DNA of 64,000 bases. Source: Nymphaea colorata (taxonomy: Eukaryota; Streptophyta; Magnoliopsida; Nymphaeales; Nymphaeaceae). Under the pieces are notes generated by a model that worked only from the letters and a program-made list of their open reading frames with translations, ran no database searches and was not told the origin of the DNA. The position numbers and the translations under genes are program-made. Below, one piece after another: positions 48,834 through 61,400 of this stretch (the stretch's first letter is position 1; each line of letters begins with the position of its first letter). Where the stretch lies: assembly GCF_008831285.2 (NCBI RefSeq), contig NC_045141.1:19588848-19652847 (forward strand), read 5' to 3'.

Positions 48834-50985
48834 TCATTTGAAAAGTCTCCTTACGACTGCTTATTATTACGGTTCAGCCATCCCCTCATTTTTCGCCTCG
48901 TCTTCTAGAAGGGCGCAAAGCCGAGGAGCTTTAATCTGATACTCGCTCCAAAATCATCTATGACACTGAAGTCTAGATCCTGAAAAACAAAACTTACTCG
49001 GTTCCGAATACCCTTTAAATCTGGATTAGAACCATTCCAAAACAAATTAACATGTAATCTGTTTTTTCTTCAATACATTTTCTTGATTAAGCAATATCAC
49101 AATTTATTTATTTATTTTTGAAATTGAGTATATCAAATAAAATATCTTCTGGATTCAAGCACGCGTCACAGATGAAATTGGAGTGGAATGGAATAATCAC
49201 CGTGGAAGCGCGTTTACCGAGGAGTGGCGTTTTATGTAATAAAGTTAAATTAAGTGTCTACCTTCCTAATGAAAACGGAGTCATGTTCCACCAACATACG
49301 CGGCGGCCGCCCGCCTTCCCAAAGACTTGAACGCGCGTAAGACAAGACAACTTGAACGCGCGTAAGACAAGACAAGAAAGGCTGGAACGGAACCGGTAGA
49401 TATTCTAGAAAATAGCAAATAGCAGATCACACTTTTTCCTTTTTTATAAGGACACACTTTTGATAAAAACCTGACTCCCATTTCATTAAGAAATAAAAAC
49501 TCTAGATATTCTTCTTTACTGGATTATATATTTTACCCCTTATTTTTGTTATTATGAATTTTTGGTATGCCACCTAAAAATGTAATTATGTAATTTGATA
49601 ATAAAAATTTGATGATTATTTTCTTCCTAATTCACTTCAAACAGTTATTGCATAAGAAATATCGTAAAGTTGACAAATCAGTCGCCGCATCGTCACCATT
49701 ATAATTTACTATGATTATTATTATCATTACTTTTCTTGTTATTATTATTCTTTCATGACTTCAACTAGTAAAACTTTGTGTTGGGCGCGTCTCATCCATT
49801 ATTATTTATTATTTATTACTTCTTTTTTGACATGAGCAACGGGCCGGGGACCAGGTACTCGACCCGATGGGGCCCGTGTTCGGGTTCAGGCGGGTCGGGT
49901 TCGGACCTGATGTGCGGTTCGGGTTGGCTCGACCCGGTCCGTTTATAATTTATTTTTTAAAAACTTAATAAAATGTATTTTATTATTAAAAATATATTTT
50001 ATATTATTTAAAAATATTTTATAATTAAAAATATTTTTTATCACTAAATGGGCATGGGCTGAGACCTGGGCTATCGAACCGAGGCCGAGCCTCACGAGCT
50101 TACTCGGCCCGACCGATTGCCCAAGTCTAATTTTGCATAGGTTTTTTTTAGCAAAATAACCCCCATTTTCTATGTAGTATGTCGCATAATAGCATGTACA
50201 TCATATGTACACCTGGGCAATGGGTCGGGCGGCCCCGGCCCAGGGCCCGACCTGGCCCAACCTGTTTGGTAATAAAAAATATTTTTAATTATAAAATAAT
50301 TTTTAAATAATAAAAACCTATTTTTAATAATAAAATACATATTATTAAGTTTTAAAAAATATTTTTTAAATTATAAACACGTGGAATTGAGCCGGCCTGC
50401 CGGGCTGGAGTCGTTGTTGTTCACACCTACTACCAATGAAAGACCATACTCTTAATTTTAATAGAATCTGGGCTTTTTGGCTCCTAGTTTTAGTTTTATA
50501 AATTAATAGCTGAAGTTAAGGAGAGGGCAACTTTCAAGCATTTGATAAAAAACGGTCATTATTTTAGCCAATGTGATAAATACAAAAAAAAAACCTTAGA
50601 GGAGATAAAAAGTGCTCAAGGTTTTTCAATTGCGTCTAATATAGATAATTTTATATCTCAGAAATTGCAATATCACATTACATAATTTGCCAAGAGACCT
50701 TCGCAATTTACTCATCAATTTCTGCAGGCTTCTTGCTTGTTTCCCAATTCCACAATGCTTTCAAATACATATGTTAATTCATATAGGGATGTCATTAAAT
50801 CAGGTTGAACATCGGAATGAGTTGCCGCTTCAAAAGTTTCGGATACGAAATAAAAAAAGAAAAATAACACTTTGACAAAATGATGTCCGATTAGATTTAG
50901 ATTTGAATTTAAATAAATATAAGATGAGAATCACAAATCCGATCCGTTGATATCCAAAAGTTTGAAGTATCGAAGATGAAAGTGC
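48834..50985. other. Repeat-rich spacer
   Basis: No gene is supported. It includes an imperfect direct repeat CTTGAACGCGCGTAAGACAAGACAA (two copies at about 49325-49375) and the inverted pair described at 49832-50430. Confidence 0.5.
49832..50430. repeat. Inverted pair of MITE-like sequences (possible long hairpin)
   Basis: The left copy (about 49832-50133) and right copy (about 50211-50428) are in opposite orientation with a spacer of about 75 bp. Shared core: GTTTATAATTTA, TTAATA(A)ATGTATTTTATTATTAAAAATA, TATTTTATAATTAAAAATATTTTTTATYAC, then GC-rich CGGGC(C)CGGG words ending in GATTGCCCA / TGGGCAAT. GC-rich ends around an AT-rich core are typical of some non-autonomous hAT families. No clear TSD was found. 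Confidence 0.75.
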
Positions 50986-50988
50986 AGA

Positions 50989-51291
50989 ATGGAATCAGGC
51001 GCAAGATCGAGTACAGATCCGTTGACCCGATCCAAATTGACCCGTCCGTCTGAGAAAAACCCAGAACCCCCTGCACTGAAGCAGAGCCCGTACCCTAGCT
51101 CCTCCCACGCATCGTGCCTCTCCTTCTCTTCGGATCTCCGGCAGTGGCCACCCTCCATTCCCCTTCTCAGTAACTTCAGCGGCAGCGGCATTCCTTCTTC
51201 CCCGCACTCCCCTTCCTATGTGCGTCTCCATCGGGCGGCGAGAGGTAAGGGGAATCTGTTTCTCCCTCTCTCCCCACCGGTGAGAGGTAAA

Positions 51292-51331
<40 letters not shown>

Positions 51332-51967
51332 GTACCTCTCTTCCTCATTGTTCCCTACCTATACTATCATCCTTCCTTCTCTCTTTTCGTCTCCGTTGCT
51401 CCCCTCTGCGGGACTTGGGTTGATCTATTTTTCAACGTTATAGTTACGGCTCATCTCTACAAGTTGGCGCATTTGAGTGTCTCTTGCTTCCACCTGTTGC
51501 AATCCTAGTTTGATCGCTGCGAAATGGTTGTTTGATTTATCCCCAGGAGGTACACACAGTCGTGACATCGTGTATATGATTTAAACCGTCGGCAGCTGTA
51601 ATTTGATCACTGCCGAATGATGTTATTTCATCCCCCTTGGCAAGTATAAAATGCTGCTTGTGTCTCTTGTATATATCTACTGTCGTGATGCTTTGTGAAT
51701 TTTTGGGGAGGGCATGGACGTGTTTGTTCAGGCTGAAAGTTTGATTATCAATTCTTGGAGACACGGATTGATGTCAAGAACATGACTTACTTTTTCCATT
51801 CAGTCTTTTATGTTATTGTTATATAGGCGGTCTTACATGCCCTGCTGTCTGGAAGGGAAGTTTGTTAGAGAGGCCATGGCAGCCATTCCTTTGAATTCTA
51901 GCATTCCTGTTCATGCGAAGCGTCAAATTGGTGTTGATGATTTGTTTTTCGATGGAACAACTACGTG
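50989..51967 (+). other. Possible small expressed locus (two candidate exons)
   Basis: An ATG at 50989 opens a GC-rich frame (MESGARSSTDPLTRSKLTRP...) that reaches a donor-like GAGAG|GTAAGG near 51245. Downstream, after an acceptor-like TTATATAG near 51829, a 44-codon frame from 51837 (MPCCLEGKFVREAMAAIPLN...) ends with TGA at 51967. A (TC)n run lies at about 51294-51328. Neither piece is recognised. It could be a small gene, a long leader of the uS9m gene, or non-coding. Confidence 0.2.
51294..51328. repeat. (TC)n microsatellite
   Basis: Uninterrupted TC dinucleotide run. Confidence 0.95.
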
Positions 51968-52020
51968 AGGGTTTTTACTAGTTTAAACCATCTTCAGCTT
52001 GATGAAGATTGAACAATTAC

Positions 52021-52182
52021 ATGGTCATATTGTGCTTACAGTGGAAAGTGTCGACCTTTTTTTTGTCATGGTTGTGTTGTGCTTACAGCGGGGACCTTGG
52101 GCAATTTTTCTTTTGTCATGGCTGTGTCGTGCTTACAGCGAGTAGGCCTTTTTGTCGTGGCTGCATCGTTCTTATAGCGGGC
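52021..52182. repeat. Four-copy short tandem repeat upstream of uS9m
   Basis: Copies at about 52021, 52066, 52114 and 52152 share GTCATGG(T/C)TGTGT(T/C)GTGCTTACAGCGG with spacing of 38-49 bp; the first and last copies are the most diverged. Confidence 0.75.
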
Positions 52183-52430
52183 TGGGAACCCATCCTTAAC
52201 AATCATAATTTTTTCCATTTCTCCTTATCTATTACGGCGGACAGCAGATTATTTTTCCATTGAATTTTTTTTTTCTTATTCTCCAAACACCCCTTGAATC
52301 TGGATGGAGTCTAATTTTCTCCTCTTCCAGCTTCTGCCAGGATAACTTTTTCTGGGGACCTTTCTCCACCAAAACTTTTCAGAGCCATCACATCCCATCC
52401 TAAAGAAGAAGAACGAATGCGGTGCACAGG

Positions 52431-55400
52431 ATGATGATCACCCGACTCTTTCGAGCCAGCGCCCCCTTCAAGACACTAACAGTTGCACTAGCCGCCTCTC
52501 GGCGACCACTTCCTTTTCTAGCATTTTCCAGAACCTTCTCCAGCAATGAGAAGGGTGGGAATGGCGGGAAGTCTGGCGGGTCCTCCAACGGCCACGGTGA
52601 CTTCCCTAAGAGCTGGAGTTTCTCGGCCGAGGACGGTGACGGGGACGAAAAGTTGGACATCTTCAGAGAGATTAAGGGCAATGGTGGGGAGGAGAAGCTG
52701 AGCGGGCTTGGTGAACATGGAGACCGGGACCTGGAGCCTCCGCCAAGACTTCCTAGTGGGATCCTCCCTGAGGGGGAAGCGTGGGATGCCGCTGGGCTCA
52801 AGGAGGAATCGGAGACAAAGGAAGGAGACATCTTCAAGGAGGCGGCTCAAGAGATCCGGCCAGAGAGGTCGGGCGGGGATGATGAGTGGGAGACAGCAGA
52901 GGGGTTCAAGCCTTGGACTTTCGGGGATGATGACGAGGAAGGGAGCTTGGGTAGTGATTTCGCTGCTATCCCAGAAGGCATCGAAGGCATCAGGTTGGAC
53001 GAGGAGGTGGGTCTAGAAGGGGCAGGATTGACTGAGGAGGATAAGAGGATTCAAAAGGAGGAAGCCGAGCTTTCTGCAACCCTTAAAGGTAATTGTTTTT
53101 GTTTTTGTTTTTCTTCTTTATTTCTCTCATTTTTTTAGTTGTCTTCCTTCTTATGTCGTATTCTGGAGTAAGAAATCATGTTCATTAGAAATGCCCGCCT
53201 TATTTCATAGTGTTATGCATTAATGTTGAAGACAAAACAAAAATTGCATTAAGAGGGTACTACACGTCCTATCTGTGATCCTCCAGTAATGATGTGGTTG
53301 TGATCGTTGCATCTTTTTATAATAGGCTCTGGATTTTGGGTTTTCAAGTCTCGGCTAGAAGCTCACTGTTTTGTAAGGAATTGAGGGCAGATTCTCTTCG
53401 ACACAGGCATGGCTATTTCAGAGATGCATGGTGATGCTTTATGTGATAGGTTTCTATGAGCATTTGTTGCAGGTTAAACATTGGATACAGTGGAACGTAT
53501 GAGGAACTGGTTTTTTGCTTTTTAGGTCTGCATTGTAAAGGTTTGATAGCTGTCCATTTATTTCATTGTCAGGATGCAGCGATATTCAGTCTGTGCTCTT
53601 CTAGGTTGTGCTGTCCTGTCAAACTGACATGTCAGAATAATTCTTTTGGTCATAGGATTTTTGGAAGAGAATTACAATTTGTATGCTTGTTTAAAATTTT
53701 AAGCTCGCCACTTCAGTTTCTGAAATCTTTACATGTCAATTATATTGCCTTCTTCAGTAAAATAGGGCTTTGAAACTTTAAAAAACTCTGCTACATATTG
53801 AGATTAACTTTTGAGCATTGTGTACATGAATCTAGCTGATTGTGGCATCTTGGTTGCAGGTCCAAATCGTGCATTTGGGGATCTTATTTCTGCTTCAGGG
53901 ATAACAGAGGCTATGTTAGATAGTCTGATAGCCCTGAAAGACTTTGAAGGAGTTGAAGGATTACCTCCTCTGAGAGAAATTGAGGAACTTCGCTTGGCAA
54001 AAAGTGAGAAGAAGTCATCTAGGGCAGAGATGGAGCGACAAAAGCAGGAGGAAATTGCTAAATCATATGTAAGAAAAGTTGATGAAAAGGGAAGGGCTTA
54101 TGGAACTGGAAAAAGGAAGTGCAGTATAGCTCGTGTTTGGATTCAACCTGGTAATGGGAACTTTATTATCAATGACAAGCAGTTTGATGTGTACTTCCCC
54201 ATTCTTGACTACCGTGCTGATCTTCTTAAGCCATTCGCGGAGACAAAAACATTGGGTATGTGGGATGTGAAGTGCACCGTGAAGGGTGGTGGCACATCTG
54301 GTAAGTATTTTATTCTGGACCTGTAATTGCTGTAAGAAACTAAAATGAGGGGAAAGTATTCTGCTTTGTCCTTTCAAATGATTGCTATGCAAAATCTGTT
54401 TATCATGAAGAGAAAAAAATGAAAGTTTTCTCTTTCTATTTCCATACGAAATGTAGCATGTTGTGACAACTGAGAATGTGGCACATTCTTCCATATATCC
54501 TTTCAATTTTGCAAGAGAAGTTTGCAATTTGAATACCTTGTTTCTAGTTGTTGCTGGAAGTATGCGTCTGCATTATATAAGAACCTCTGGAATCTGAAGA
54601 TTTACAAAATTTTCATTTTTTCAATCTGTGGCAAGCCTTAACTATTTTCCTACTTTGCCTTCCATTTTAACACCGAGATTACTGTTGATGAAAAACCACA
54701 CATATTTGAATTACATGATTCTTTCTTGTTGAACCACTAGAGCCATGAATTAGAAACATCATTCTTGGAGTACTAGAATTTATAAGGTTAATTTTTTTGT
54801 TACGGCTTCCTGCCTGTTCAACTAGAACCTGAGGTGACTATAGGAAATGTCATTGTGAAATTTGGGTTCTCTATCGAGCCTAAAAGAAGATATGTATTGT
54901 TGACATAGTTTCAAATAAAAAAAATAGTAAAAGCTAATCCATGGGAAAAGGGTTTTGGTTACAAATAAACCTATTGTTACACATTTGTATGGCCTTAAAT
55001 GGCACAAACGATTGAGTACATGATAGTAAAATGTATACTATGAGTAGCTTGTGTATTCTCACGACAATTCATCCAAATTTGACAACTTAAGCTACTTGAA
55101 TAAGCAAGTAGAAGGTAAAACTAGAGTTTAAATTTTTTTTACTACTAAAGTCTAAAACAACTTAGTGGGCCCTCTCATGTATGGAAGCAACCCTAGTATG
55201 TGTAAAATACTTATTGCAATATGCTAATAACCTTCATAATTTTGGCTAGAAGAATGATTGATTTTATATCTTTCTTCTAAATGTATTGATCAGCGGGCTC
55301 GTGGATCTTGCTTCAGGTGTGTAGCAGAGTAGTTCTACCCCTAGTTATCGTGTCAATTGCAATGGATTGGACAATGCAGAACAATATGTACAATATTCAT

Positions 55401-58400
55401 TGTAGGGCTTGAATGATCATATTCAGTGCTAATTCTAGGTATAGTTACCAACTTGATAAATCAGTTTAGAAGAGTTTGCTGGCTTACAAGTATGATTCTG
55501 CTGAATCATGAACCATTAAAAAAATGGTTTGTTAGAATGCAAGCTTATGAATGATAAGACATGCAGAACAATGCAACCTTTTATAGGCACTTATTGGTGC
55601 TTTTCGTGCCTCAACAGTTTTACGTCCATAGGAAATCCATCTGCCTCATATTTACAATCTCATAGATGCATCTTTTATCTAATATCAATGTTATCTACCC
55701 CATTGAAACGTGTTTGCTGCCATTTTTTCTTGCATGCCTAAGGGCTATTTTTGGATTCTTATACCATGATAGGCAGAACTTATTGATTTCTCAACTACCT
55801 AGAAAGAAACAGTATTAATGAAAATATGGAAGAAAACATGTTTGAACTCAGGTTGTATTTTTCTGATTGTGTATTTTGTGACCAATATGCAGGTCAAGCT
55901 GGAGCAATTCGTCTTGGGATTAGCAGGGCTTTGCAAAACTGGGAACCTGGGTTGCGACCTTGTCTTCGATCTGGTAAGTTATTTTTGCAAATTACAAGGA
56001 AGATGGTTTGAAAATTTTACGGAAATTGAAAGATATTCTCTAAGGGTTCATCAAATGAAATAGGTGAGTCGTACTTGGAGTTATTTCATCTGGTTTTGGC
56101 TTAATATTTGAGCCAGTGATGCAAACCAACTTGCAGATGAACTAAAAGTAACTTGCAGATGAACGAAAATAACTTGCAGATGAACGAAGCTTCAAAACTA
56201 AGATACTTACGCTAAAAGATAACAAGGAAGACAACGTAAACAAAATAACCTTTTTTTCTTCATTAGACATCAATCCCATACAAAATAGCTTTGTCGTCCA
56301 TTTATACGGACGTGAATAGCAACGGGTCGGGTCCTGAACAAGTGCCCGAATCCAAACAGACCCACTTAGATACCAAATGAGTATACTAACAAAATGGATA
56401 ACAAAATAACATAAGTAAACCAAATTTACAGTTCAACCCTTGGTCGGCCTTGAGTATCTATGCAGAGGAACCTCCTCTCACGTAAGCTCTGGGTTCACAG
56501 GGGATCCCACGACTGAAGGCTCAAGGACTGCACTGATGCCCGAGGGTGGAACCTGAGGCGAGGAACTGGACCCAGAAAAGTGACGGGTCTGGTCATGCCC
56601 TGCATCATTCTCCCCTGGTTGGAGAGAAGTCGTCTCCGACGAATTATTGTCACCAGAGTAGGGAAACATATCAGAAACATTGAAGATCGGCGAAATTTGC
56701 CAATCCTCAAGAAGTTCAAGCAGATATGCATTTTTTCCTAAACGTCGACTTATACGGAAAGGGCCATATTTCCTAGGACTTAACTTACTATAGGTGCCAA
56801 GAGGACATCGCTCAGGTCGCAGGTAGACCCAAACTTGTTGACCCACTTCAAAATTGACATCTTGACGACCCCGATCAACACGGGACTTGTAGGTTTCATA
56901 GCTCTCCTGGAGCTTCTGCTTCACCTGACTATGGACATCACACATATATTCAACAACATCTAGTGCCGCAGGAGCATGCTCTCCAGCACCTGGTACTGGG
57001 GATAAGTCGACAACATGGTTCAGGGACTGACCATACACCACTTGAAAAGGAGTCTTCCCAGTGGAACGGTTGACTGAGTTGTTATATGCAAACTCAGCTT
57101 GTGGTAGCACTAAGTCCCAAGTTTTGGTATTTTCTCCTACCAGACACCTAAGCAAGTTTCCTAAAATCCTATTGACTACCTTGGTTTGGCCATCGGTCCG
57201 GGGGTGATAAGCACTACTGAATTGAAGTTTCGTATTAAGCAGAGACCATAGAGAATGCCAAAAATGACTCATGAACCTCGTATCTCGATCTGATGTGATT
57301 GAACGAGGAAGTTCATGAAACCGTGCCACATCTTTGAAAAAGTAAGGGGCAACCAATGACGCATCTGTCATCCTCTTGCATGGAATGAAAACGGCCATCT
57401 TCAAAAATCTGTCTACCACAACCATGATTGAATCCACTCTACGGATCATCTTTGGAAGCCCGACGATGAAATCCATAGAAATATGCTCTCAGGGCCTATC
57501 TGGAATAGGAAGGGGAGTATACAAACCACTGTTTTGACTATGCCCTTTTGCTATTTGGCAAGTACGACAACATTGAACAAACTTGATGACATCCTTCCTC
57601 ATCTTGGGCCAATAGTAACGTTCATCCATCAAAGAATATGTCTTGTCTTGCCCAAAATGCCCGGACATTCCATTACCATGGAGCTTTGCAATAAGTTGTA
57701 ATCGTAATGAATATTGAGGGATACACAACTTATTCCCACGAAAAAGGTAGCCATTGTGAATGGAAAATTTCCAAAGGTTGAGACACACTAGAGCACTCAG
57801 ACCAAATGTGGCTAAATTCTGGGTCAGCATGATACATGTCTTTGCAACTTTCAAATCCGACTACCTCCATAGACATGGACATGAGTAAGTTGTTCTTTCT
57901 ACTAAGGGCGTCTGCAACTCTATTGAGCTTTCCTGATTGATGGTGAATGGAGAATGTGTACTCTTGCATGAAATTAACCCACTTGACGTGACGAGCACTC
58001 ATCTTCTTTTGGCTATGGAGATACTTAAGTGCTTTAAACAGAACAAATTCTTTGTAGATTAAATAGTGTCTCCAATATCGAAGAGCCCGTACAACAGCGT
58101 AGAACTCCAAGTCATAAGTAGAGTACTGACACTTTGCTCCACTTAGCTTCTCGCTATAGAAAGCGACTGACCTCTTGTTTTGACTAAGCACAACTCCAAT
58201 TCCAACCTTGGAGGCATCACATTCTACTTCAAATACCTTAGTGAAGTCTGGTAAAGGCAATACGGGGCATGAGTCATCTGATTCTTGATATTGCAAAAGG
58301 CGTCCTCAGCCGCTTTGGTCCACTTAAAAGTCTCACTTTTGAGACACTCTATGATAGGAGTCATAATGGTGTTGAAGTTTCTGATGAATCTGCGATAGAA

Positions 58401-61400
58401 AGTGGCTAGACCATGAAAGCTCCTTACATCGCCTACTGTTCTCGGCGTTGGCCAATCGACGATAGCTTGCACCTTAGAGGGATCAGCTTGCACTCCTTCT
58501 AATGAAACAATGAACCCCAAGAAGACAATGTTCGAAGTGAGGAAACTACATTTCTTGGCATTGACGAACAACTCTTCCTTACGCAAGGTCTCTAGGACTT
58601 GACGAAGGTGACCAAGGTGATCAGAAATTGTGAGGCTAAAGACCAAAATATCATCAAAGTACACTACAACAAATTTTCCAATGTATGGCTGAAAGACTTG
58701 TGTCATGACGCTCATGAAGGTGTTGGGTGCATTTGACAGTCTAAATGGCATAACTAACCATTCATAGAGTCCATCTCGCGTTTTAAACGCAGTATTCCCC
58801 ATTCATCTCCTTCCCGAATTCTTATTTGATGGTAACCACTTTTCAAGTCAATCTTTGAGAACACTTGAGCTCCAGCTAACATATCCAACATATCATCCAA
58901 TCTTGGAATGGGGAAACGATACTTAACAGTGATCTTATTGATAGCCCGACTATCCACGCACATCTGTTTCGTGCCATCTTTCTTTGGAGTTTGTAAAGCT
59001 GGAACTGCGCATGGATTAACACTTTCTCGAATGTGACCTTTTTGCAACAATTCATTCACTTGCCTCTGCAACTCAGCATGCTCGATGGGGTTCATCCGAT
59101 AAGCTGGTAAGTTGGGTAAACTAGCACCCGGGACAAAGTCTATAGCATGTTGAACATCCTGGTTTGGTGGCAATCCCGGAGGTAGATCGTCTAGCATAAT
59201 GTCTTAAAACTCAGAAATGAGTGGCACTACCTCTTTTGGAATGTCTGAAGAGATCAAAGACACAGGTTTAACAATCAAAGCATAGCAAAATCCATCTTCG
59301 TTACAATGATTCAAGAATTCTTTAAGAGATAGCCCCACAAAACTTGATGGTTGCACTGGACAACCAACTCGTTGTGTTGTGGTTTCCTTAGTGGGTAGCA
59401 AGACAACCTTCCGACCCTTAAACCTAAATGAATAGGTATTCTTGTGCCCATCATGAACAGTCTTTCGATCATATTGCCAAGGTCGACCAAGAAGGATGTG
59501 ACATGCATTCATTGGAACAACGTCACACCACACTTCATCCAGATAATGTGGTCCCATAAAAAGCTTTACTAGGCACCGTTGGGTGACATGAACCTCTTCT
59601 CCCTTTTTAAACCAGGCCATATTGTAAGGTTGAGAGCACTTCTCGAGCTTCAGGCCCAAAGTAGTAATTGCTTCTTGTGAAACTAGGTTCTCACACACAC
59701 CACTGTCAATAATCACATCACAAATATATCCCTCACACTTGCATCGAGTCTTGGAAATGTTACTACACAACCACGAAGAATCTGACTTTCCCTTAGGTGC
59801 AGTCAAGACGTGACGTATAGATAAAAGGTTGCTTATGTCATCACCATCAAAGTGGACAACATCATCCTTATCAGAACTTGCATCAGATGAGCCACTCGAG
59901 ACTTCCTTACCATCAGAATCTGGCGTCTCGGCTAGGTGAGTTTTCTTTTGGGAATTTGGACATTTTGAAGCCAAGTGTCCTAACTCATGACACCTAAAAC
60001 AATGGATGGTTTGGTCATAACTACGAGTTTTAGATCGGGTGTTATAGGCTGGACCTGACTGCTCGCCTTTACTAGGAGAAGGCGGGACGAGTCTCGACTC
60101 AACAAGTTTCGAGGAGCTAGCTCCCCTAGTTGGAAAACTTGACTTGGGGCGATGTGAGGCGTCACCCCTAGACACTCGGGTTTCATGCTTACGTTTCAAG
60201 GTTTCTTCTATGTTCATTGCATAACTGCTTGCCTCATCTAGAGTATCTACTCTGGCACAATTAAATTCATCAGAAATAGAGGGACGAAGACCAGAAACGT
60301 ACCTGGTAACCTGCTGACGCTCAGTCTCCATAATCTGGACGCGCAATGACAGTCGATGAAACTCTGCTCTGTAATCTGCTACAGATCTCGAGCCCTGACG
60401 AAGATTGAGGTACTCCTTGTATTCCCTCTCAGCGTGGCCCGAAGGTACAAACTTGGTCTGCATTAGCCTTTGCATCTCGCCCCAAGCCTGCACGGGTCGC
60501 TGACCGCGTCGCTCATACGACCTCTGAAGCTCAAACCACCATGCCTGTGCAAGCCCACATGGCCTAGTCGCAGCGAGTGGCACTCTGTGATGCTTCTCCA
60601 CCTGGTGGTAGTCGAAGAAAAACTGGACTGCATATGCCCAGGAGTACTTGTACTCCTGTGCGTCGAATCGTCCAACAAACTCTGGAAGGTTCAACCTCAC
60701 CCCATAACTGGCGGGGCGATCTGGATGCTCTGCGGTGCGCCTATGTCGATGGTCAACTGGTCCTGCTGGATGCGCATGCCAAAACTCATCATCATCTGAA
60801 TATGGTGAATCACTGTCATTCTCGGCTGGCGCACGAGGTCGATACGGCTCAACAGGAGGTGGCCTCAGGCGGGTCTGCCCTGCAAGGGGACCCATCCGCT
60901 GACACCTCTGTGGTGGAGCCTGCGGTAGTGGTGGCTCCGTGACTGCACTTGCATGAAATGGAACTGGATCTGGTGCTTGGGTCAAATGGGCAGTCAAATA
61001 GGGATATGGGTATGCATTTGGGAATGGATATAGAGCGTGAAAAGAGTTCACAGGCGGATTTGGGTATGGGTTTGTAGGCGGATTTGGATAGGGGTTTGGA
61101 TAAAGGTTTGGGTTGGATTGGGTTTGCTTCTAAACTATTCGTCCAGAGTGGTTTGGGTTGGATTCTGGATCGGGTTTTGTGGATAGAAGGTTGGGTTTGA
61201 ACTCGATCCAGAATCCATAAGAGAATGGGTTTGGTCTTGACCCGATCCAGAAAACAGAATAGGCGGGTTCTAGGTCCGATTACTAGGTTGGGACTTCGGA
61301 TAGGTTCAAGGCTAGAAGTATAGGCTTGGGTCAGATTAGGAAACAACCTCGGGTCCAACCCGGATTGAAAAGGAACATTTGAGTAGTTTGGATCTAAATT

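Noticed and set aside
56142-56423. 93-codon ORFs in both LTRs (also 62510-62791)
   Set aside because: Identical non-coding LTR sequence in both copies; hydrophobic low-complexity, no domain.
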